Made by a program: the position numbers and the translations under genes | Notes under the pieces: generated by a model | The model's database searches: none | What the model saw: only the letters and a program-made list of their open reading frames with translations | Told to the model about the DNA's origin: nothing | NCBI GenBank assembly: GCA_964020975.1 | Contig: OZ026614.1 | Span: forward strand, 3,988,504-4,052,503 | Origin: Hermodice carunculata | Taxonomy: Eukaryota; Annelida; Polychaeta; Eunicida; Amphinomidae | Length of the DNA: 64,000 nt | Reading direction: 5' to 3' | In this document: positions 40,594 to 52,011 of the stretch, piece by piece | Layout: each line of letters opens with the position of its first letter | Position numbering within the stretch: the stretch's first letter is position 1

Positions 40594-40946
40594 AATGCCC
40601 AGAACCATGAGACACAGCTACAGTTCTCTAATGCCCAGAACCATGAGCCACAGCTACAGTTCGCTAATGCCCAGAACCATGAGACACAGCTACAGTTCGC
40701 TAATGCCCAGAAGCATGAGACACAGCTACAGTTCTCTAATGCCCAGAAGCATGAGCCACAGCTACAGTTCTCTAATGCCCAGAAGCATGAGACACAGCTA
40801 CAGTTCTCTAATGCCCAGAACCATGAGCCACAGCTACAGTTCTCTAATGCCCAGAAGCATGATACACAGCTACAGTTCTCTAATGCCCAGAAGCATGAGA
40901 CACAGCTACAGTTCTCTAATGCCCAGAAGCATGAGACACAGCTACA
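40594..40946. repeat. 36-bp minisatellite, ~9.8 copies
   Basis: The unit starts AATGCCCAGAACCATGAGAC and recurs exactly every 36 bases from 40594. Because 36 is a multiple of three, two plus frames stay open (repeats NAQNHETQLQFS and MPRTMRHSYSSL). Unit differences (C/G, A/C, T/G, G/T) change the amino acid in the longer frame rather than being silent, which argues against selection on a protein. Confidence 0.9.
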
Positions 40947-41129
40947 TGTCAGTGTGACAGAAACAGAACAACATCACACACATCGAAAACCGCCTGTGCA
41001 CACAGAGGGTTTTAATAAGTTGGAGATAAGGTGGAAGCCATGAATTTTCAAATGCTGTGGCAGTCGGGGGACGGCAGGGGGTGGAGAGGTACAATGTCCT
41101 CCACATGCGACCTTTTATCCTTTTTCTTA

Positions 41130-41305
41130 TTTTTTTTTCTTGTGTTTTTTTTGGGGGGGTGGGGTTTTGTTTTTGTTTTTTTTGGGGGGGGGGTTGTTTT
41201 TTTTGGTTTTTTTGGTTTTTTTTTTTTTGGTTTTTTTTTTGTTTTTTTTTTTTGTTTTTTTTTTTTTGTGTTTTTTTTTAATTTTTTTTTTGTTTTTTGA
41301 GGGGG
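41130..41305. repeat. G/T-only low-complexity tract
   Basis: Nearly 170 bases on the plus strand are almost exclusively T and G, with G7-G10 and T8-T12 runs. Phe/Gly-rich frames are artefacts. From 41310 to 43640 nothing else is recognised except a further G run near 41540 and one at 43132. Confidence 0.9.
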
Positions 41306-43639
41306 AGGGGGAGCGGTAACTTTTTTGTTTGTCTGGGTCCCTACTCCTGAATATTTTAAAGTTAAAGTAACAGTTGAACTATTCTGACGGACGTATTTTT
41401 AGTGTAAAGTATATCCAACTCTAGAAGATGACAAACCCTTTTTGGGGGGTGGGTGACAAAACTATCTTAAGCGTCTTTTCGCATCCATTACCAGTACCCA
41501 TGCATTTTCTTCACACATGGTGTACGTTTTTTTTTTTGGGGGGGGGCGTGTTCAGGTTTTCCACATCTAATGCTCCTGAGTATATCAACCCAAGTAACTA
41601 CCAAGGGTGTAATATATAATGTCACCGTTATCCGGATGTTAAATTTATCCAAGAATAAACTATGGAAGCTTCTTTTCGTCTCTCGCTTCGCTCAATCTCG
41701 TCTCGCGCATTCGTATATTTCCCCTTTGCGCATGCTCGACACGCGCGTTCTTGCATTTACGGCTGTGCATTATCGCCTCGCTGAAATTTACAAAGCTTTA
41801 TGCGACTGGTGACCCTCATGTTTAAACACATGTGGATGAACCCTAGCTGCACGAAAAATTGTGTGACGGATAACGATAGCGAACTCCAGAATTATTGCAT
41901 GTGAATCTAATTCGTTCTGTCTGTCCATTAGTGGTTTAACGAATAGTAGCCATGGCATAATGTCTGACGATACACTTGTTTTAAGCTCACACCAATTCCT
42001 AGGCTTTCCATAAAAAATGAACCAGAATCGAACCCAAAATGTGCCACATATGCAAAAATATTCTGGAAAGGACTCATCAACTTCATGCCAAGATCATGTG
42101 AGTTCCATCTGGTTCAAAATGGTGAAGACTTTAACACTTTCAACTTTTCGGGCACTCACCAGCCAGTGATATTCAACCAATTAATTCCCAACAAGTACCT
42201 TTCAACAACTTCAAAGCAAAATTCAATATATGCAAGGCAGTATTTTAAGTAAAAAAAGGCTAAGTTGTATGTCAAGTTTAATGTAGACCATAGTCGTCGA
42301 AGCAATGTAGGATGAAAGGGAACAAGCCACAACCAAGCTTTGAAGTTTGATGTCGCCAACATTGCGTAACTTAAAAATTACTCCTTGATTATCTTACCTG
42401 TGGAAATCTTACCAGTCAATTGTGCATCCAAGTATGAAGAAGATAAAATTGATAATCTGTTGGAATGTACCCTGGGCTTATACAGTCATGATCATAAATC
42501 AGACTCAAACATTTTTCCCTTGCGAATATGTTTTTCTCGTTAATGTAATGGCTTTATGTTAAGTTTAAATACAGTTTCCCCAGGAATGAAAAAACAACTC
42601 CCTAAGGATGACTGATTGAATTTTGGTCCATTTTGTCACAAACCCATAGGCGAGACACGAAAAAAGCCTAGAAGGTACTGAAGGACAAATATCATTGAAG
42701 AGCGAAACAAAGTCTTTGCATTTCAATCTGTATTATATACAGGTGTTCATCTTAGGTAACGACAAACTGTTTGTGATTTTTCTTGGCTTACTCTCACGCT
42801 GCTGAAAAGAATATGAATGAAAATGTGTACAATTCCTCAGCAAGGTGGCCAGAACTGACTGGCCCTGGCCATCGCGGAGTCCTCATACCTGCAATGTTGC
42901 GTTTTAAATATAATTCTGAGATCCAGAGCGCTTGGGAGGAGGTAGATATATGACATATAAATGTATATATACCTGGCCAGGTTTCCTCAACGCATGAATT
43001 AACATTTATTCCGTCACACATATTTCCTGCCTGAAAGGGAGATGGGACGAAAGATATGCATAAAACTGGAATATCAACATTGCACTGCGACCATCAGTCA
43101 AATAGGTTGATGGGACTTTTTTTCCTTTTTTTTGGGGGGGGGGCTTCTTTAGTTCATGGTGCAACTCACAAGGGCAAGCAACTTATGTGCATAAGAACAT
43201 GATTATATGTTTAACTCTAAAACCAGAGAGAATATGTTTTTTTTTTTTGTTTTGGTCGCTGATGGTTGGTCAATCAACCAGTGTACAAGTTATAAAAGTA
43301 ATCGCAGGTTTGATAAGCATTGCCCAAGTTTAATATTACCACCACTTGGTGATCATGAATACTTTTACTCCTTCATCCATATCTAACGGGTACACAAAAA
43401 GTAGGGTAGCTACAAATAAGCACAAATCGCTTAGACCAAGTGAAACTTTACTGCTCCGTCAATTTAGAATTTACGACAATGCAGATGTTTAGAAAGAGAA
43501 TAAGATCCATACATATGATACCCTTCTTTCACATTGTTAGCTTTTCAAGTAGAAATTTCAGGACCCTCGAGATTTAGTCCTCTATTAATGTTAGTATGTA
43601 CTGTTAATCAGAAGTACTGTTTCACGAAACCGCTTTCAT

Positions 43640-44035
43640 TAATGTTTCTTTCTTATATACTGTAAACGCAGGCCCCACAGCCAGCGTCCTTCTTTTGCAG
43701 GCAGGGAACACTGACCTAGATGTAAACGATCTTGACCCTGACATTTTAAAATTGTATAATCGAATCGATTTAATTCATTCCATATTATGGCGACAGGCAC
43801 TAGTCAGTGGTTCTGGCACTGCCTGGCAAGTCATGTTGCAGCTGCCACAATTTAAGGGCACCCGCAGCATGACTTGCCAGGCAGTGCCAGAACCAATGAC
43901 TTCAGACTATAGGCACGTTGGTATTTGAATGAAAGCTCTTTTCATGAAGAATTTAAACATGCAATTTTCGTCTTAAATCTAGGTAAATATACGGAAAAAT
44001 CGGGGACTGGTATGGAATGAGTTCATGAAAATTAT
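43640..44035. repeat. interspersed repeat family R, copy c, with long hairpin
   Basis: A hairpin with 45-base arms (43802-43846 and 43857-43901, four mismatches, 10-base loop) is centred on GGCAAGTCATGTTGCAGC. Its middle is the same as the hairpin at 20405-20463. Downstream, AAGCTCTTTTCATGA and GGGGACTGGTATGGAATGAG match copy b. The element is non-coding. Confidence 0.6.
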
Positions 44036-44480
44036 TCTAATGAATTACTTACTGCATTTCCCACATGTGACAGAAAGGGAAACCCAGCTTAGCACACACG
44101 TTTCCTCTTGTACAAAATAATAGTAATCTGGGACCTATCATTCATTACGAAATGACAGGAATATGCATATGAAACAGTTCTTCCAATTAATTACTAATTA
44201 TACAAATGTCGAAAGAGTAACGGGATAAAACGTGGTTTTTCCACATGTGGGTAATGCTTTCACTTTTGTTGCATGGCGTTTGGAGAGATACCCTTTGATT
44301 CACAGCTAAAAGTTTCCATGTCTTATCGCATCGTTTCAATTTCCATATGCCTGTCGACGCAGGCATAATAGGCTTAATATCTGTCAAAGTAATCTATGTC
44401 AAACGGAGGCTAAAGGTATCACGTTGTATCAAGTGGCAGAGCAACACAAATCCAACTTTTTGTTCCCAGTAAAATTTAAA

Positions 44481-44578
44481 CAAATAAATAAATAAATAAA
44501 TGGATGAATGAATGAATAAATGAATGAATGAATGAATGAATGAATGAATGAATGAATAAATAAATAAATAAAAAATTA
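44481..44578. repeat. (AATA)n/(AATG)n microsatellite
   Basis: Blocks of AATA and AATG tetranucleotides alternate. From 44600 to 46010 there is no recognisable gene. An A/C-rich tract lies at 45748-45785. Confidence 0.9.
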
Positions 44579-46019
44579 AGTAAGTGAGTTAGTAAGTAAA
44601 TAAATAAAAGAGCGGTCAGGCTCTAGTAGTATTAAAACATTAACCCCGTATTAGATTTACACCCTACCTCAGCTTTGAAAGTATTCGAGTTCAATTACTG
44701 TCGTTTGTCAGTTCTTCATTCAGTGCTTATTAGCTCACAGAATTTCTTAGTGTATGGTTGCGAAACGTTATGTGCATGTATTTAAAAATACGAGTTACTC
44801 CTTCCTATCATTTTAATAGCCATAACGACAGTGGCCTTTTCTGAGATCATTTGCATTTTAAAAGAGAGAATGCGCGCGAATGCATGGACCACAAATACCG
44901 AATAACTCAAAGGACAAAAGTTGGGAAAGGGCTGTGATGCTATGAATTTTTAGATCAACAGATCTCTGCAAAATTGCATGTTTTAATACATCGTTTGAAC
45001 GCATGTTTGCAGGCAACTGCGTTAATCATTACGTTTTTTCTGAATGTTTCATTCTATGCTTCAGTACAGAACAAACGACAAAGATAAAATAGCATCGCAA
45101 CCGCCATTCTTTTCATGTGGGGTTAAATGCGCTGCCTTATCATTGCTCTTATCAAGTGCCTTACATTGCGACAGAAAACAGAGTTAATCATTACCGAACA
45201 GCATGACTTGCAAACGCACAGCAAAACACAAGCCGGGGAATTAGTTTCTGTATGCGATCTAACGACGTTCATCCCATTTTCAAATATGTCACTTTGATCT
45301 CGGTTCAAATGATAAATTTTAAGATTATAACACTTGTTATAATATGTACCAAGCTTTTTTCATTAATCCCTAACCCTTCTTTTTCTTCATTTCCAGATAT
45401 TGGAAAGAATGAAATTCATTCATTTTCGAAAAAGTGTAGGCTACTTTGGAAAAATTGATTCAGAAATTCTTCGTATTTATCGTGTATTTTCCTTTGTGAT
45501 TTGAAACAAGTGTTAGTTGTGATTAACATCACCGTGCATATAATAATGTATTAGCACAGTCCCGGTAGTTTCTGGCACTTAGTCGTTGTAGTTTGAGTGT
45601 TGAAGTCCGGGGACCTTGCATCCCATTTTTGCTTCCTTCTCTCTTGGTGCATTTTTGTGATTTACGATATTGTCATGTTTTCCTTTTTAGTTTGAAAATC
45701 TGGACCCGGAACAAAATTACGTTATGCTTGTAAGTGCATTGTTTGCAAAAAAAAACAAACAAAAAAAAACCCCAAAAAAACAAATGAATGTTGTCCAATG
45801 CTCACTCTCGACCACGATCTTATGGTATATAGACAATATCGTTTCTTATTATCTTTTAGACTACATTCTCACATAGGCTGTTACCAATTGTGTGTCGAAC
45901 CTTTAAATCAGTTTACCAGTTTGTTGGTCACCTTTGTTTCAGTTTGCATCGGGCTTGTCGTCGTGTATAACGTATACCCGTCTTAAATTGGAGTCTTGAA
46001 CTTATGCGTCACATTAAAG

Positions 46020-48565
46020 ATGGTGGTCGTAAAAACGGCGGTGCTTCTTATCTTTCATTTAATATTCAAGATAGGTTCAACAAACAACTGTCCTAACATT
46101 ACTGGAATGGAAAGTATGACATGCAAAGGCTGTAGAGGTCGCTGTGGTCAAATTTTGGATTTACATCATACATTTTGCTCTTGTGATCATAGATGTTTTG
46201 CATACAATGACTGCTGCGAAGATATCGGGGAGTCATGTCCTCTGGAGACTGCAAAGGGGCGCTCCTTTCGGGAGACTACCATCATTTCAAAGGCCAATTG
46301 TCATAATATCAAGGGAAATGATTTTTTCCTTCTTGTTTCCGAGTGTAAAAACACGAATGTTTCCTGTGACAGAAGCAGTGAAGGATGGAATACATATTTG
46401 CCAATGGTGGATAAATCAACAGGAATTCATTACGTGAATTTTCATTGTGCAAGGTGCAATGGTATCAAGCTTATCCACCCATGGAATTTTAAATTAAGGT
46501 GTGCAAAAGGTTATCTAGACCGTGTCGGAATATCCTTAACTAATTTTAAACCATATGACCTTCAACGGCGGCACATTCAAAAGTGTTGTACATTTGACCT
46601 TGGGCCAATGCAATATGCACCAGTGCCACATAAATGTCACCGACGGGTCATCAGTCATTGTCCTCAGGATTGTAATAACAATTATCTCCACAGCAAATGT
46701 GGTCAATTTATGAATTATGTCTCAACACCTTCCATGGCATACAGAAATAAGTTTTGTGCTTTATGCAATAAAAGGGGGTTTAAAAACCTTATGTGTGGAT
46801 TACCTACTGGAGCCAAAGGACCAGATCGACCACAAATACCACATCGATATGATCAGAATACTGCAAAGAAAGTATTACCCTCTCAATGTGGGGTATCAGG
46901 ACCGAAAGGCCCGCCAAGACCAGGTGGCCCCATTGGGCGGCCTGGTCCATCAGGCGAACAGGGACCACCTGTCGTGTGGCAATCGTACAATTTTGCTTCT
47001 CTATTTGACTTTGACACTACAGAAGGTATTACCGTTGGACGCCGCAAGCAAATAGTTAAAGTTCGCTGTGACGAGAAGACGACTTGGTCAGAAGAACACA
47101 GGAGGTGCATTCCAGTTGTGTGCATACTGCCAGGGTCAAAAGTAGTTGGCGGGAAATGTGTCATAAATCCGAACAAATTCATTGCTGTGTCTTTTGATGT
47201 GACAGTCCGGATGATGTACGGGGGTTCGAGTCAACTGGGGACATTTAAAGACAAACAGTCATTGTTGGGTATTATAAGTGGTGCACTGAATGAAGCGTAT
47301 GGCGGGAAAAGTTGGGACACATTAAAAATCAAAATACATCCAACTGAAAAAACTCAATCAGATCTATACCATGTGAATTTATCTATTATGTATAAAGCAG
47401 ATCCAAATGTTTCCCCCAAAATATCCAGACATTTGACAATATTAGCAGAAAAATTGAAAACGTTCTTTCAAAATGTCTCACGAGATACAGGAGGTCCAGT
47501 CCTCGCGAATGGAAGGACATTAACAGTAAACGTAACATTCAATGGACCAGAATAAATATTTCAGCTGATTCTTTTAACATCAGCGAGAGTGGAATTTTAA
47601 CACTCCACGAATCTCAAGTTTCCTACAATTCTAGTTTTTACAGACTTTATGATGGTGGGGCTTTATTGTGTATAAACAATAGATCAGAATTTGGACAAAG
47701 TGAAGAACTGAGGGGTACATTTACATACACAATGGCTATATTCACTATTGTATGCACAAACATCTCAATCGTAGCGCTATTAGTGAGAATTGTTCTTCAA
47801 AAATTTGTCCCAATATACAAAGCTCCGCCAGGGATCATGCAGTTTTGTCTAGTTGTGTCCCTGTCAATCGCTTTGTTTTCATTTCTGTCTGGATTTGTTG
47901 TATTTAAGTGGAAGTATGTATGTAAAATCTCTGCTGTCATTCACCACTGGGCTTTCCTTGCAACGTTTTGTTGGACAACAATAATTTCCTTGGACGTCTG
48001 GTTTACATTCAGACCAGCTGCCAGATTCCGCAAGTCCTCCCTCACCAAACGACATTTATACAGATACGTGACTATTGGCTTTTCAGTTCCAACTTTTATT
48101 GTTTTTGTTACATTGGTGTTAGACCTTGTGCCAACATCTCTGCATTACACTCGTGCCAATTACGGTGATGGGATTTGTATGATTACACAAAAATATGCAT
48201 TATTGTCTTTTTTCGTGGTACCAGTCGCAATTTGTTTGCTATTAAATGTCATTTTCTTTTGTCTAACCGCATGGAACTTGAAGAAAACAACACAGCAAAA
48301 ACCAGACCCCACGCAGGCGGGCCATAATGTAGGTGTGTACGTGAGGTTATTCCTATTAATGGGGGTTACATGGGTGCTTGGGTTCGTCGCTGCTCTGGCT
48401 GATAACGAGGCTCTGTGGTATATTTTCATAATTCTGAACACGCTTCAGGGATTCTTCATATTTGTTGTATTCGTTGCAACTAGGCAAGTGTTTGTTCATC
48501 TTTGTAAACGTAGGTTGGGCAGTAGTGCCGAGCCAAGCACCAGAAGCACGGACACATCCAAGTAA
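46020..48565 (+). CDS. SMB-collagen-7TM receptor paralogue, receptor 2, one frame break
   Basis: ATG at 46020 opens a signal peptide (VVVKTAVLLIFHLIF). The upstream in-frame codons lack ATG. Residues 38-73 are a somatomedin B domain with spacing identical to receptor 1. A homologous cysteine-rich ectodomain follows, interrupted at residues about 294-317 by a collagen-like stretch (GPK GPP ... GPS GEQ GPP) absent from receptor 1. The first frame stops at 47555. The receptor continues in another frame from about 47550 (INISADSFNISESGIL) through seven membrane segments to the TAA at 48563-48565. Alignment to receptor 1 shows about 14-17 codons missing at the break, so an out-of-frame deletion is the simplest cause. 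A sequencing error is possible; an intron is unlikely because none fits. The membrane block is roughly two thirds identical to receptor 1 by eye. Confidence 0.82.
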
Positions 48566-48569
48566 ATGA

Positions 48570-50920
48570 TACTGATGTATAACAGACCAATGATGCAATT
48601 CAGCTGTCACATGACACCCTCTGGTGTTGTACTGCCAAATCAAGGACTGCGCCATATTGGAGCTACCAGCAGGCTTGAAAGTTGTGTGATTATACGTAGG
48701 AAAGCATTTGGATTATTACATTTTACAAATGGATATACTGAGACTAGATTTGATATCGGAACGTTGGAAGGCCTCTTTGCAGTGCAGTATTACTTTACGC
48801 CGATATCGTGCGTTTTCAAAAGCCGAATTTATAGTTTTTTCATGTCTGAATGAAGTGACTGATTGTTTGTGGTGTATTTTCCACGTTTCAGGTTAAATTG
48901 TCCAAAAGCTTTTAATCTCACGTGGGCATCAATATATAAATTCTTGGCACAGTATAAATATATAAAATAACGGGTATGCCTAAAGGCTTATAATGTACGA
49001 AGGTCATTAAAAATTGTATTCGTGGATGAAAACACACACACACACAAAACAGACGGACTTGGTGCATAAAGAATTTGTTTTCACGTTTTGTGATTTTAAT
49101 TGTTAGTGTTTTCATTTTACAGTTTAACCATTTCCTGTTTACAGTTATTAAAGTTAATGTGTAGCTTGTGATATTGCATTTTCCGTACCGGTGATCAGCG
49201 TTTCACTTTGAATTGTTCTGTAGGTGATAGAACGCTGTTTTGTGTGTTCAATGCGCAAGAGGACGTTTATTGGCCTAGGGATGATTGAAGTAATACGAAC
49301 ATTCCATGTTAATTTGAACGAAATAGTAATCCCAAGGCTAGTACGGTTACCTCAATTTGGAAGCCGTTCCTTGTCAAGAGATGTAATAGGCTCTCAGTAA
49401 TTATATTTGGCAGAGACCAACACAGATAACGATTTGATGGCATTAAAAATAGGGCCACGGGAAAGCTGTGGACGTGACATCATGATGTTAAGTTGACCAT
49501 TTGCTGTTACTAGCAGTTGCACGATATGCTCTGCATTTTGTTGGCGAGAGCGAGGCTGCACTACATCAAAACGTCTTCGCAGCTCACCCCAATAGCCCGT
49601 AATATCTTTACTTTAAAAAGTACCGCTTTCTAAAGTTATTTTGAAAGGATTACGCACTTCCACTGTTACACCTAAACCGTTTGCTCGAAAAAAATATTGA
49701 AAGTAAGCATAGTTTAAACAATTGTCTGAATAAGCAACTCATTGTTAAATGTATCGTTTATGTGATGGTCCTGTTGTTACGGTAACCAGGACATAGATTA
49801 ATGCGGATTTGTTTGGTTATCCATCCAGTTACGTCCATAGTTGCTGTCTTTCATCTTGATGTGTGCTGGACCTTGAGGAAGAACAGGGTTTTTTCTTTTT
49901 CGAGCTACCCATTGGAAACACCAAATTAAGCATATACAAAGGAACATTTCCCAAAGTTGTCCCAAACGGCTTCTGAAAAAGCTTTTTTTCGAGAAGCCAA
50001 AAATCTGCAAAACATAAACAGATCATTAAAAATAGAAAGAAAAAAATGCAGCAGCACCTGCCGAACAATGAAAGGTCTTGGGGAACTTAGATGTGCTAAA
50101 AAAACAACAACAAAGTAATCGGCACAAGCTCTTACGGAAAAGCATTTTTTGCTCTTAAACGGTAAAAAAAAATCATGAAACAAATAAAGACCGCTGGGCC
50201 ATGACCTGTTGGACTAAAATGGAAAAGAGATTCGCTCACAGCAAAAGCCGTCCAGTTTGAAAAGGACGCGTTCCCGGATTTTGAGAAGTTGACAAATTAT
50301 TGTAGATGGGCAGCAGACAGATGTAGTGATCCACACTGGCCTTACGAACCAGTTTTTTTTATAAATGACCTTCCTAATTGAGCTACCAAGCGTCCGGCCA
50401 TTCTTTACCAAGGGGATTGTCTCCGCAATTTGGGAAATTTAACTTTTGATTGTTTATAGAATAGAGCACTTTAAACAAATATCGTGTATATTTGTACTTG
50501 AAGGCACAATTTGGTACAATATGAAGGAAAAATCCAATGTCATTGAAGCTTGACGTTTTGAACAAACTTGGCAGATATCCACTTGTGCATATTTTTACTC
50601 CAAGGTTTAAAAGAATCCGGTAAAGGGTTTTGAGAAGAAGCTTTTTTTTTTAGATTATTTTAACATCATGCACTAAAAGTCAAAAAAGTGAATTTGACAA
50701 ACATAAATACGCATTCACTGTTTTCAAAAGTAAACCATACGGCTTGAATGTAGAGATGACGCCATTGTTAAATTCACTACAGTCTATTCACATCGCGTTT
50801 GCAAGGTGATTGACTATGGAATCACAAAGCAAGTGTGAATCGGCTTATTTGTTTACATTTCTGACTGGTAGTGATTGCTGCTGCTGAGAGGGACACCTCC
50901 GACGAGACAAAGTAGGTCTA
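48570..50920. other. 3' flank of receptor 2, no further gene recognised
   Basis: Unassigned sequence. A minus-strand frame at 49798-50003 follows a splice-acceptor-like stretch (TTTATGTTTTGCAG), but the product is unrecognised. Confidence 0.4.
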
Positions 50921-50924
50921 TATC

Positions 50925-52010
50925 GTTTTTCTGATATTTAAGAATCTAGAACATTATAAACACACTCTACCTCCCTTATAAATATGAGTCGGAGAACACA
51001 GGCCACAGCACAACATAGCCAAGTAAGTATTTATCATAAAGTTAAGTCCAAATTATCTGACAGGCGGGAAAATACAAAGTTAATCCATTTTCATAAGATA
51101 CAGCATGGAAATACTCCACAATTTTGAGAAACTTAGTACCAGACCCTGTTAATCAAAGAATTAGATCACGTGGCACCTCCCCCCCCCCCCCCCCCAGCTT
51201 ACCCCCATCCCCCAAAATCAACATTTTAGCTCTTCCTTTTTCCTTTCAGTTATCAGGCAATGGAATGAACTCCCTCGTGATACTAGGAATATCGAAAATC
51301 CTAAAGAGTCCAAAGCTAAAATAAAAGTTTAGAAAAACATGACCCCCACTCATAAATTTCAAACCCAACAATGACAGCAAAAAGTTTCCAAAGTTACCGA
51401 AGCATCAACATTCATCTTCTAATACTAATGTGAAGAAACAAATTTCACTCTTGACTTGAGACAGGCAGTCACCCATAAAAGGCAACTGGTGGTTTTAAAC
51501 CGGTCCTCTCAACCTTTGAAATATTCTTCATTAATATAGACTAAAGTGTTTCCAAAATGTATAGCCCTAACCACTCAAAACCCAAATTATATTACTTCTG
51601 TCAAAAATAGAAAGATACTTGGGAGGCCTGCCACCTTTTTTCTTCTCCTAATTAATCAGTCTGCTGAGTTTACAGCAAAAGAAGAAAGAAAGCTTTATCG
51701 TTTTTCTGATATTTATGAATCTGGAACATTATAAACACACTGTACCTCCATTATAACTACGAGTCGGAGAACACAGCCCCCACAGCACAACATAGCCAAT
51801 GAAGTATTTACCAAATAGTTTAGAAAAACATAACCCGCATTTATAAATACATATTTCACTCTTGACTTGAGACAGGCAGTCATCCATAAAAGGCGATTCG
51901 TGGATTTAAACCGGTCCTCTCCACCTTTGAAATGTTCTTCATTAATACAGACTAAAGTGTTTCCAAAATGTATAAGCCTCACCACTCAAAAACCAAATGT
52001 CATCACTTCT
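50925..52010. repeat. local duplication, two diverged units
   Basis: Unit 1 (50925 to about 51603) and unit 2 (about 51698-52010) share landmarks in the same order: TCGTTTTTCTGATATTTA, GAGTCGGAGAACACAG, TTCACTCTTGACTTGAGAC, TTTAAACCGGTCCTCTC and GTGTTTCCAAAATGTATA. Unit 1 carries about 280 extra bases (51045-51330), identified as a LINE fragment, plus a poly-C run (51179-51195). Confidence 0.7.
51080..51331 (+). pseudogene. LINE ORF2 C-terminal fragment
   Basis: The plus frame reads HKIQHGNTPQF, then in another frame NLVPDPVNQRIRSRG. After a poly-C interruption it reads SVIRQWNELPRDTRN and ends KAKIKV-stop. This is the classic ORF2 C-terminus (K-I-x-x-G-x-x-P, then F-x-x-x-I-R-x-W-N-x-L-P). 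The copy is short, truncated and frame-shifted. Confidence 0.6.
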
Positions 52011-52011
52011 A

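Noticed and set aside
42018-42040. Minus-strand GGTTCGATTC resembling a tRNA B box
   Set aside because: No A box at proper spacing and no acceptor stem pairing. It is not a tRNA or a convincing tRNA-derived SINE.
47526-47562. Micro-intron explaining the frame change in receptor 2
   Set aside because: A GTAAAC to TTTCAG intron would be only about 35 bases, below normal animal intron size. The paralogue shows missing codons here, so a deletion fits better.
49798-50003. Minus-strand terminal exon candidate after a TTTATGTTTTGCAG acceptor
   Set aside because: It has one hydrophobic stretch and a basic tail but no recognisable family, and no upstream exon was found. Evidence is too weak to call a gene.
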